Assembly (NCBI RefSeq): GCF_019207085.1
Contig: NZ_JAATOM010000001.1
Span: 124,001-188,000 of the forward strand
Direction: 5' to 3'
From: Variovorax sp. dw_308
Lineage (GTDB): Bacteria; Pseudomonadota; Gammaproteobacteria; Burkholderiales; Burkholderiaceae_C
DNA: 64,000 nt
A program made the position numbers and the translations under genes. Positions 17,079 to 24,204 of this stretch are shown here, piece after piece. Each line of letters begins with the position of its first letter. Within the stretch, counting starts at the first letter, position 1. A model generated the notes under the pieces. It was not told where the DNA came from and did no database searches. It saw only the letters and a list, made by a program, of their open reading frames with translations.

Positions 17079-18242
17079 ATGAGTCCGCCCGATGCAGCCG
17101 CAGGGCGGTATCGATCGCTGCGGGCCTGCAGGGCCGTTGCGGCCATCCTGCTGGTGTGCTTTCATCTTTCCGACAACCTAGCAAAGGACAAGTTCTTCGG
17201 CCATGACGCGGACGTGCTGGTGCGGATCTTCGCGCTCGGTGGGCAGGCCCGCGTGGCGTTCTTCTTCGTGCTGAGCGGCTTCATCATCACGTTGATACAC
17301 CGCCAGGATTTCGGCGTGCCCGGTCGCCTGCTGCCATACCTGTGTAGGAGGGCGACGCGAATCTATCCGACCTACGTGCTGGTCTTCGCGTGCGTGTACC
17401 TGGGGTCGCTGGCAGCGCCTTCTCTGCGCGAGGGACTGCCGACCGGCCTGGGCGTGCTCGTCAAGTCGCTGTTGTTGTTGCCGCAGGATCCGGCCGTGGT
17501 GGGCGGCACCGGCGCGCCCGTGATCTACGTGGCCTGGTCGCTGCAGTACGAGATGGTGTTCTATGGGGTGGTGGGATTGGGCATCCTTCACCGCAGGCTC
17601 TTCGTCGGCGCGGTGGCGATGTACATGGCGAACCTGGCCTGGCAACTGCACGGCGGCAGCGAGTCCTTTCCCGGGAGCTTCTTCGCCAATGACCTGCTGT
17701 TGCTGTTCGGCATCGGCGCGGCGACTGCCTGGGTGGTGGCGCAGGATTGGCGCATGCCTCGGCCGGTTCCCGTGGCTATCGTGGCGGGCGTTCTCTTCTT
17801 CGGATTCGGCGCCGTGGCCGAGGCGCTCGATGGAGGTTTGCCCCTGCCGCTCGTGCACCTGGGCTACGGGTTGTTTGCCGCGATGCTGATCGTCGCGCTG
17901 GTGCAGGCAGAGCAGCGCGAGCCGGGGCGCTTCGGGAACCGATTCGCCGCGGTTGTCGGCGACGCCTCGTATGCGCTGTTCCTGATTCACTTCCCGTTGC
18001 TTGCGCTGCTGAGCAAGGCGGCCGTTGCCGCAGGACTGCATGGCGTGGGCGGCATGCTGGTTTCGTTCGTGCTCATCCTGGCGAGTTGCATCGCGGCGTC
18101 GGTCGCCTTTCACCAATGGATCGAGCGGCCCTTGCTCAAGGGGCTCGCGCCTCGGGCCGCTTCGAAGCCGAAAGCGCCGGACATGGTCAGCGTCCTGGCG
18201 ACCCCGCGACCCCACGAGGCGGCAGGTGCCGCACGACGTTGA
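17079..18242 (+). CDS. acyltransferase family 3 (OafA/YrhL-like) membrane protein
   Basis: About 387 residues with some ten hydrophobic helices. Conserved features are the opening 'YRSLRACRAVAAILLVCFHLS' region with the catalytic-type His, RVAFFFVLSGFIITL (about 66-80) and the RIYPTYVLV motif (about 104-112). The C-terminal block is DASYALFLIHFPLL. The family transfers acetyl or other acyl groups to exported sugars, peptidoglycan or lipids. The start is uncertain: ATG 17079 is preferred over 17055 because it begins the conserved domain closely, but neither has a convincing ribosome site. It is an isolated gene, divergent from the topoisomerase. Its 3' end overlaps the convergent DUF2459 gene by 56 bp. 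The acceptor is unknown. Confidence 0.87.
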   Translation: MSPPDAAAGRYRSLRACRAVAAILLVCFHLSDNLAKDKFFGHDADVLVRIFALGGQARVAFFFVLSGFIITLIHRQDFGVPGRLLPYLCRRATRIYPTYVLVFACVYLGSLAAPSLREGLPTGLGVLVKSLLLLPQDPAVVGGTGAPVIYVAWSLQYEMVFYGVVGLGILHRRLFVGAVAMYMANLAWQLHGGSESFPGSFFANDLLLLFGIGAATAWVVAQDWRMPRPVPVAIVAGVLFFGFGAVAEALDGGLPLPLVHLGYGLFAAMLIVALVQAEQREPGRFGNRFAAVVGDASYALFLIHFPLLALLSKAAVAAGLHGVGGMLVSFVLILASCIAASVAFHQWIERPLLKGLAPRAASKPKAPDMVSVLATPRPHEAAGAARR

Positions 18243-18873
18243 AGTCGAACGGCGACCAGCGGCTCACCGTGACGCCGGCGAGGCGCAGGCCGCGGCCAGT
18301 CCAGTTGTTGCAGGTCTCGACCATGCTGTAGCGGCCTTCGGCCTCGTAGAAGGCGTCGTTGGCGGCGTAGTGGACGCCCGCCACCGGCGCGGCGCGGCCT
18401 TGGGGCAACGAGGCGCGCACGTAGTCGCGCAGCACGTCGTACTGGCGCTGCGAGAGCGGCACGCGATGGGCCAGCTTCTCGAATTCGGCGCGGCGCAGGT
18501 AGGTCACGTGCAGCACCGCGCTGTGGATACCCGCCAGCGCGCCGAGGGCGCGCTTCACGGTCAGGTCGGCCCAGGTCGGCGTGTACAGGTAGAAGTCCCG
18601 GTCGCCCCAGCCGATCGCGATGTAGTCGGCGTCTGGAGGTGCGGCGCGGAAATCGGCGGGCAGGAAAGTCTGCGACCAGTCCGTGCCATGGCCGCGCAGG
18701 GGAAGCACGATGTCGGTGTGCACGCCATTGCTCAGCACCCACGCCTCGATGGCGCGATCCTCGGCGGGCGGCGTCGCGTTGGCCGGCCAGAACATCAGCG
18801 CGCTCGCGATAGCGACATACGCCAGCGCGGCGATCACCGGCACCATCGCCACGCAGAGGAGCAAGCGCCACAT
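18187..18873 (-). CDS. DUF2459 (TIGR02117) membrane-anchored or exported protein
   Basis: A 228-residue protein. The start is placed at 18873 (MWRLLLCVAMVP), where a single N-terminal hydrophobic helix (about 3-27) acts as a signal-anchor. The conserved family blocks are SNGVHTDIVLP (about 47-57), IGWGDRDFYLYTPTW, VLHVTYL and CNNWTGRGLRLAG. DUF2459 proteins were named from their frequent location near urease genes, but no urease gene is here. The conserved His, Asp and Cys residues suggest a papain-like (NlpC/P60-type) hydrolase fold, which is inference. It is 5 bp downstream of dinB on the same strand. Confidence 0.85.
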   Translation of the reverse strand: MWRLLLCVAMVPVIAALAYVAIASALMFWPANATPPAEDRAIEAWVLSNGVHTDIVLPLRGHGTDWSQTFLPADFRAAPPDADYIAIGWGDRDFYLYTPTWADLTVKRALGALAGIHSAVLHVTYLRRAEFEKLAHRVPLSQRQYDVLRDYVRASLPQGRAAPVAGVHYAANDAFYEAEGRYSMVETCNNWTGRGLRLAGVTVSRWSPFDFNVVRHLPPRGVAGSPGR

Positions 18874-18878
18874 AGGCT

Positions 18879-20144
18879 TTAGAACAGCGACGGCGTGATC
18901 GCGGTCGCTTCGGCGTCGACGCGCGGGCGCTTGCCCGGCGCAGCCACGCCGCTCGTCGGGGCAGGCGCTTCGTCCGCGCGCACCAGTGTGCCCACGCGCA
19001 CGCCCAGCAGTCGCAGCGGGCGCTCCAGCGGCACGCGCTTGAGGCATTGGCCTGCGATCTGGCGGATGGTCCTGCCGTCGGCAGTGAAGACGCTCATCGT
19101 GTGGTCGCGCGTGGCGGTCTTGAAGTCGTCATAGCGCAGCTTGATCCCGATCGTCTTGCCGACGTAGCCCTTGCGCTGCAGGTCCTCGCCGACCTTCTCG
19201 CAAAGGTGCGTGAAGATCGCGCCGAGTTCGGCCCGGTCCCGAACGGCATGCAGGTCGCGCTCGAAGGTGGTCTCCCGACTCATCGACACGGGCTCGCTTT
19301 CGGTGACGACGGGCCGGTTGTCGCGGCCCCAGGAGATTTCATGCATCCAGGCGCCGGAGGACTTGCCGAAGTGCGCGATCAGCCAGTCGCGTTCCCTGGC
19401 GGCGATATCGCCGACGGTGTGGATGCCGAGCCCCTTGAGCTTCTCGTCCGCCTTCGGCCCGATGCCGTTGACCTTGCGCGCCGCCAGCGGCCAGATCTTC
19501 GATTCGAGGTCGTTCTCGTGGACGATCGAGATGCCGTTCGGCTTGTTGAATTCGCTGGCCAGCTTGGCAATGAGCTTGTTCGGCGCCACGCCGATGGAGC
19601 AGGTGAGGCCTGTGGCCTGCAGGATCGATTTCTGGATGAGGCGGGCCAGCACGCGGCCGCCTTCGCGCTGGCCGCCGGGCACATCCGTGAAGTCGATGTA
19701 TACCTCGTCCACGCCGCGGTCTTCCACGACCGGCGCGATCTCGCGGATGGTGCTCTTGAACAGGCGCGACAGCCGCCGCACCTCGTCGAAATCCACCGGC
19801 AGCACGATGGCTTGCGGACACAGCCGGGCGGCCTTCATCATGCCCATCGCCGAACCCACGCCGAACTGGCGCGCGGCATAGGTGGCCGTGGTGATGACGC
19901 CGCGGCCGACGTAGTCCCTGAGCAGCGGGAAGGCCGCGACAGGCACCTCGTGCGAAGGCAGGCCGGCATGGTCGCGCGACAGGATCTCGTCCACCTTGCG
20001 CCGCCCGCCGCCGATCACCATCGGCAGGCCCATCAACTGCGGATAGCGCAGCAATTCGACCGACGCGAAGAACGCGTCCATGTCGAGATGGGCGATGCGG
20101 CGAAGGGGCGGCTTGGAGGAATCGGGCGGTGGCACTGCGGGCAT
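18879..20144 (-). CDS. dinB: DNA polymerase IV (Y-family)
   Basis: A 421-residue translesion polymerase. The catalytic acids are in LDMDAFFASVE (Asp21 region) and VDEVYIDFT, where the usual DEAYLD is slightly changed but both acidic residues are kept. The steric-gate neighbourhood and the helix-hairpin-helix (VNGIGPKADEKLKGLGI, about 222-238) are intact. The little-finger domain is about 260-370 (PVSMSRETTFERDL). The C-terminus ITPSLF is a plausible sliding-clamp-binding tail after a disordered Pro/Ala linker. The protein is longer than E. coli DinB (351) because of the N-terminal and linker extensions. No LexA box was recognised upstream. The DUF2459 gene follows at 5 bp. Confidence 0.95.
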   Translation of the reverse strand: MPAVPPPDSSKPPLRRIAHLDMDAFFASVELLRYPQLMGLPMVIGGGRRKVDEILSRDHAGLPSHEVPVAAFPLLRDYVGRGVITTATYAARQFGVGSAMGMMKAARLCPQAIVLPVDFDEVRRLSRLFKSTIREIAPVVEDRGVDEVYIDFTDVPGGQREGGRVLARLIQKSILQATGLTCSIGVAPNKLIAKLASEFNKPNGISIVHENDLESKIWPLAARKVNGIGPKADEKLKGLGIHTVGDIAARERDWLIAHFGKSSGAWMHEISWGRDNRPVVTESEPVSMSRETTFERDLHAVRDRAELGAIFTHLCEKVGEDLQRKGYVGKTIGIKLRYDDFKTATRDHTMSVFTADGRTIRQIAGQCLKRVPLERPLRLLGVRVGTLVRADEAPAPTSGVAAPGKRPRVDAEATAITPSLF

Positions 20145-20180
20145 TTTCGCGCGATGCCGTGGTCGCCGTCAGGGCGGCCG

Positions 20181-20315
20181 TCAGCGTTGCTCGACGGTGA
20201 CGAGCAGGGGCGAGTCGAACATCGCCACCGGCGAGATCACCGGCTCGTCCAGCGGCACATGGTCGCCGTAGCGCTCGCGCATCGAAATGGCTGCGGGAAC
20301 GCGCGGATTCGGCAT
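20181..20315 (-). CDS. possible small protein (44 residues), unknown
   Basis: A 45-codon frame from ATG 20315 reads MPNPRVPAAISMRERY... and ends LLVTVEQR. It lies in the gap upstream of dinB on the same strand. Its composition (mixed Asp, Glu, Arg, Pro, Val, no low complexity) is protein-like, and the codons look coding. There is no obvious Shine-Dalgarno sequence. It could instead be the remnant of a larger gene whose upstream part has been lost. No family is recognised. Confidence 0.35.
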   Translation of the reverse strand: MPNPRVPAAISMRERYGDHVPLDEPVISPVAMFDSPLLVTVEQR

Positions 20316-20375
20316 GGGAGGAATTGTGCGTCCGGCGTCTTGCGCTGCGCGGTGCCTCCGGTCATCATCAACGCC

Positions 20376-20936
20376 ATGCAACCCGTTGCCTCCACGCTCT
20401 GGCACCGCCTCGACCTCCCGGGCCACGATGCCTGCCGGCTCGATCGCCAGGGCGACGCGTGGCAACTGGACGGAACGGCCCTGTTCCGGCAGTCCGACGG
20501 GCGCATCGCGCAACTGCACTACCGGGTGCGTTGCGACAAGAACTGGCACACCCAATGGGGCACGGTGCGGGGTTGGATGGGCGGCAGCGCGATCGACTTC
20601 TCGGTGGCACGCGGCGCGCATGGCGACTGGAAGCTCAACGACGTTGCGGTGCCGGAGCTGGCGCATTGCGTCGACCTCGACCTGGGTTTCACGCCGGCCA
20701 CCAACCTGATCCAGTTGCGACGCCTGAACCTCCAGCCCGGCGAAGCCGCCGACGCGCCGGCCGCCTGGCTCGACGTGGAGGACGGCGGCTTGACCATGTT
20801 GGCGCAACGCTACGAGCGCCGCGACGACCACAGCTACTGGTACCAGGCGCCGCGCTTCGACTACGCCGACCTGCTGCACGTGACGAGCGAAGGCTTCGTG
20901 CGCGAGTACCCGCGGCTGTGGATGGCGGAGCGGTAG
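20376..20936 (+). CDS. putative glycolipid-binding domain protein (PF06475-like)
   Basis: A 186-residue soluble protein, start ATG 20376. The pattern LHYRVRCDKNWHTQWGTVRGW (about 49-69), 'GxxIDFSVARGAHGDWKLND', a DVDLGFTPATNLIQLRRL-like block (DLDLGFTPATNLIQLRRL here) and SYWYQAPRFDYADLL near the end matches the putative glycolipid-binding domain family. Length is typical for that family (about 185-190). The biochemical role is not established. It is a single gene, divergent from the small frame upstream of dinB. Confidence 0.8.
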   Translation: MQPVASTLWHRLDLPGHDACRLDRQGDAWQLDGTALFRQSDGRIAQLHYRVRCDKNWHTQWGTVRGWMGGSAIDFSVARGAHGDWKLNDVAVPELAHCVDLDLGFTPATNLIQLRRLNLQPGEAADAPAAWLDVEDGGLTMLAQRYERRDDHSYWYQAPRFDYADLLHVTSEGFVREYPRLWMAER

Positions 20937-21093
20937 CGCACACTCCCTGTGCGTCCGGTCGCCCGACGCCCGGCAGATCGCCGCAAGTCCTGGATGCCCG
21001 GCGCCGGCGCTTGCGGACCTTGCGCGGTGCCCTCGTCACTCGCGGACGATGCCCTGCCGCTCAAAGCACCAGAAATCCAGGAATCGGAAACGA

Positions 21094-21945
21094 ATGAAGC
21101 GAACCGGACCCAGTCTCACAGCACGCGGCGTCGCCGCCAGTCGTGCCGCCCATCAACTGCTCGACCAACCCGTGGTCATGGACGACCCGATCGCGGTGCC
21201 GATCATCGGTCGCGAGGACGCCGACCGGATCGCACTCGGCGGGCGCCTCCTGGACAACGATGCCGCGCGCGCGCTGAGGGCCTTCGTGGTGGCGCGCGCC
21301 CGGTTCGCGGAGGCAGAACTCGGCGCGGCGATCGAGCGTGGCGTCGGCCAGTTCGTCGTGCTCGGCGCTGGGCTCGACACCTTTGCGTATCGCAACCCGT
21401 ATCCGGCGGCGCGATTGCGTGTCTTCGAAGTCGATCACCCGAACACGCAGGCCTGGAAGCGCGAGCGCCTGGCCGAGGCCGGCATCCAGGAGCCGTCCAC
21501 GCTGCGATATGTGAGCTGCGACTTCGAACATCAGGATCTGGCGACGGAACTGCGCGCTGCCGGGTTCGAGCGCGACAAGCCGGCCTTCTTCTCGTGGCTC
21601 GGCGTCTCGATGTACCTGGAGCACGAGGTGGTCATGGACATGATGCGCTTCTTCCGGTCGTTGCCGGCGGGCAGCGGTGTCGTGTTCGACTACCTGGCGC
21701 CGGTCGAGAGCGTCGGCTTCCTGCGCCAGATCCTGATCGGCATGATGACTGTGCAACTCGCCTGGTTGGGCGAGCCGTGGAAGTCGTACTTCGATCCGGC
21801 CGGGCTTGTCGAGGCGCTGCGGGCGCTCGATTTCTCGCACGTGAGCGACCTCGGGCCGAGCGATCTGAACGCGATGTACTTCCCGGACCGTCCTGAGCAG
21901 CTCATGGCCGGCGGGCTGGGGCATATGTTGACCGTACGAGTCTGA
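21094..21945 (+). CDS. SAM-dependent methyltransferase, TIGR00027/leucine carboxyl methyltransferase-like
   Basis: A 283-residue protein. ATG 21094 follows a GGAAACG-type upstream sequence; the frame is open 15 codons further up. The SAM-binding glycine motif is VVLGAGLDTFAYR (about 89-101), followed by the acidic loop VFEVDHPNTQAWK typical of the TIGR00027/PF04072 group. The N-terminal 'LTARGVAASRAAHQ' segment and SWLGVSMYLE (motif before the last strands) also fit. These enzymes O-methylate carboxyl or hydroxyl groups; the substrate is unknown. It appears to be a monocistronic gene. Confidence 0.87.
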   Translation: MKRTGPSLTARGVAASRAAHQLLDQPVVMDDPIAVPIIGREDADRIALGGRLLDNDAARALRAFVVARARFAEAELGAAIERGVGQFVVLGAGLDTFAYRNPYPAARLRVFEVDHPNTQAWKRERLAEAGIQEPSTLRYVSCDFEHQDLATELRAAGFERDKPAFFSWLGVSMYLEHEVVMDMMRFFRSLPAGSGVVFDYLAPVESVGFLRQILIGMMTVQLAWLGEPWKSYFDPAGLVEALRALDFSHVSDLGPSDLNAMYFPDRPEQLMAGGLGHMLTVRV

Positions 21946-22102
21946 CCAACCCCGAATTCGCCTGCGGCGCCCCGCCTTTTCTGCGATCGAACGCAAAAGC
22001 CGCACGAACGCATCGCGATGGGGCGCTGTTCGTGCATTTGTGTGCACTTCGCGCGACATCGGGTGTTGTCACCCATTCTGTTCGTTGCAACGTAAGTTAA
22101 CA

Positions 22103-22127
22103 ATTGGGCGAACATTCGAGGCCCAAT
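22103..22127 (+). promoter_or_regulatory. inverted repeat just before the Pro/Ala-rich protein start
   Basis: ATTGGGC (22103-22109) and GCCCAAT (22121-22127) are perfectly complementary around an 11-nt spacer and end 4 nt before ATG 22132. The only Shine-Dalgarno-like GAGG (22118-22121) would lie partly in the hairpin. The repeat could be an operator or a translation-controlling leader hairpin. Confidence 0.45.
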
Positions 22128-22131
22128 CGTG

Positions 22132-22881
22132 ATGAACGCTTCTCGCTGGATCAGATCCGTCCGCCGCTATCTGCGTGGCCTCCTGGGAGGCTCGCGAAAG
22201 CACAAGCTTTCGCGGCCCGGGTCTCGCGTGATGTCCTTCGGGGGTGGCCCGACGGCGTTGCCGCCGCGCACCGGCGCGGCGCGGGCAGCCGAGCGGATCG
22301 AGCCAACGGCGATGCCGGTGGAACGCGCGGCGTCCCAGGGACCGCAGGCCCGGCCAGCCAGCGTGGCGCCTGTCGCACCCATTGCGCCCAAGGCACCCAT
22401 TGCGCCAGTTGGGACGGTTGCGCCAGTTGCGCCAGTTGCCTCGCAACCGGTCGCGGCGCAAGCCGCCGAGCCTATGACCGTGGCATCGGCATCCGTGCCG
22501 GCGGCAGCGCCTGCGCGCAAGCCCGTCCTTTCCGTGGTCCCGGCTGACTGGGACGAGCAGATCAGCAAGCCCGCCCCGGCTCCCCAGGTGGCCAAGCCGG
22601 CCGCGCCCAAGCCCGTCGCCGAAGCGCCCGCCGTCGCCAAGCCGATGCGCTCGCTGGAGGAAGTCCGGGCCGACCTGGCGCGGCTGCGCGCGAATGCCAA
22701 GGAGCGCCACAAGCCGGTGCCCGTCAAGCGCGACACCCATTTCGAGCCGACCGACTTCCAGGATTTCGTCGTGCCCGATCACCAGCCGACCCCCGACAGC
22801 TATGCGCCGACGGCGTACATGGGCTTCACCAACCTGAAGCCGCTCCCCGCAACGCCGCGGGACGACAAGCGCGAGCAGTGA
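22132..22881 (+). CDS. Pro/Ala-rich low-complexity hypothetical protein
   Basis: A 249-residue protein of unknown family. ATG 22132 is preferred; an in-frame GTG lies one codon upstream. Residues 1-35 are basic and partly amphipathic (SRWIRSVRRYLRGLLGG), which could touch membrane or nucleic acid. Residues about 75-200 are a Pro/Ala/Val repeat (VAPIAPKAPIAPVGTVAPVAPVA-like), partly built on GCGCCAGTT-type DNA repeats. A short helical LEEVRADLARLRANAKERH segment (about 182-200) and a conserved-looking acidic end (THFEPTDFQDFVVPDHQP) follow. No enzymatic motif is seen. It lies tail to tail with the hydroxy-acid dehydrogenase gene. Confidence 0.65.
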   Translation: MNASRWIRSVRRYLRGLLGGSRKHKLSRPGSRVMSFGGGPTALPPRTGAARAAERIEPTAMPVERAASQGPQARPASVAPVAPIAPKAPIAPVGTVAPVAPVASQPVAAQAAEPMTVASASVPAAAPARKPVLSVVPADWDEQISKPAPAPQVAKPAAPKPVAEAPAVAKPMRSLEEVRADLARLRANAKERHKPVPVKRDTHFEPTDFQDFVVPDHQPTPDSYAPTAYMGFTNLKPLPATPRDDKREQ

Positions 22882-22889
22882 GGGGCGGC

Positions 22890-22905
22890 GGGCCGGGCCC
22901 GGCCC
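22890..22905. terminator. 16-bp GC palindrome between convergent genes
   Basis: GGGCCGGGCCCGGCCC is a perfect palindrome in the 31-bp gap between two convergent genes (stops at 22881 and 22913). It lacks a T-run on either strand, so it may slow polymerase or assist Rho rather than act as a classical terminator. Confidence 0.35.
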
Positions 22906-22912
22906 TGGGAGG

Positions 22913-24070
22913 TCAGAACGTACCTGGAACGAGGATGCTCGAATCCACCTGGTCGATCTGCGTGCGGCCGCAGAAGGCCATGGTGATGTCGAGCTCCTTG
23001 TGCAGGATCTGCAGCGCGCGCGTCACACCTTCCTCGCCGAACGCCCCCAGCGCATAAAGGAAGGTGCGGCCGATCAGCGTGCCGCGCGCGCCGAGGGCAC
23101 GGGCCTTCAGCACGTCCTGTCCGCTGCGGATGCCCCCATCCATCCAGACCTCGATCTCGCGGCCCACCGCGTCCGCGATGGCCGGCAGCGCCTCGATGGA
23201 GGATTGGGCGCCGTCCAGCTGGCGTCCGCCATGGTTCGACACGATCAGCGCATCGGCGCCGCTCGACGCGGCCAGCCGCGCATCCTCCACGTCCATGATG
23301 CCCTTGAGGATCACCTTGCCGCCCCAGCGCTTCTTGATCCATTCGACATCCGCCCAGCTCAGGGCCGGGTCGAACTGCTCGGCCGTCCATGACGACAGCG
23401 AGGACACGTCGCCCACGTTCTTCGCATGGCCGACGATGTTGCCGAAGGTGCGCCGCTTCGTGCCCAGCATGCCCATGCACCAGCGCGGCTTGGTCGCGAG
23501 GTTGATGAGGTTGGCGATGGTCGGCTTGGGCGGCGCGGTCAGGCCGTTCTTGATGTCCTTGTGGCGCTGCCCCAGCACTTGCAGGTCGAGCGTGATCTGC
23601 AGGGCCGAGCAGTTGGCAGCCTTGGCGCGGTCGATCAGGCGCTCGATGAAGTCGCGGTCCTTCATCACGTAGAGCTGGAACCAGAACGGATGGCCGTTGG
23701 TGGCGGCGGCGATGTCTTCCAGCGAGCAGATGCTCATGGTCGACAGCGTGAACGGAATGCCGAAGGCCTTGGCTGCCCTGGCGCCGAGGATCTCGCCATC
23801 GGCATGCTGCATGCCGGTCATGCCGGTGGGCGCGATGGCCACGGGCATCGCGATCTCCTGGCCGATCATGGTGGTGCGGGTGGAGCGGCCTTCCATGTTC
23901 ACGGCCACGCGCTGGCGCAGCTTGATCTTCTGGAAGTCGCTCTCGTTGGCGCGGTAGGTGCCTTCGGTCCAGGCGCCGGAGTCGGCGTAGTCGTAGAACA
24001 TGCGCGGCACGCGGCGCTTGGCGATCACTCGCAGGTCTTCGATGCAGGTGATCTTGGAAAGGTCGGGCAC
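22913..24070 (-). CDS. lldD: FMN-dependent alpha-hydroxy-acid dehydrogenase (L-lactate dehydrogenase-like)
   Basis: A 385-residue TIM-barrel flavoenzyme that oxidises L-lactate or related 2-hydroxy acids to the keto acid. The start is a GTG at 24070 with AGGAG 8 bp upstream; the open frame beyond it is non-coding. Family motifs are YYDYADSGAWTE-like (here FYDYADSGAWTE), PVAIAPTGMTGM, FTLSTMSICS, FWFQLYVMKD, VILKGIMDVEDA, the active-site His block SNHGGRQLDG and the FMN-phosphate loop DGGIRSGQDVLKA. It is closer to LldD than to glycolate oxidase by overall layout, but substrate is not certain. It stands alone, between the Pro/Ala protein and the FUSC protein. Confidence 0.85.
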   Translation of the reverse strand: MPDLSKITCIEDLRVIAKRRVPRMFYDYADSGAWTEGTYRANESDFQKIKLRQRVAVNMEGRSTRTTMIGQEIAMPVAIAPTGMTGMQHADGEILGARAAKAFGIPFTLSTMSICSLEDIAAATNGHPFWFQLYVMKDRDFIERLIDRAKAANCSALQITLDLQVLGQRHKDIKNGLTAPPKPTIANLINLATKPRWCMGMLGTKRRTFGNIVGHAKNVGDVSSLSSWTAEQFDPALSWADVEWIKKRWGGKVILKGIMDVEDARLAASSGADALIVSNHGGRQLDGAQSSIEALPAIADAVGREIEVWMDGGIRSGQDVLKARALGARGTLIGRTFLYALGAFGEEGVTRALQILHKELDITMAFCGRTQIDQVDSSILVPGTF

Positions 24071-24204
24071 TTCGCGGTCTCCTGGCTGGTGTAAACGGTG
24101 CAGCCGCATTATCGGCACGGGGGATGGCACATGTGCAACGTACGCGCCAGGGACGCTCCGGCCGCGCAGTGTGGGACCTGAGTCAATGCCTCCTCGATGC
24201 GTCC

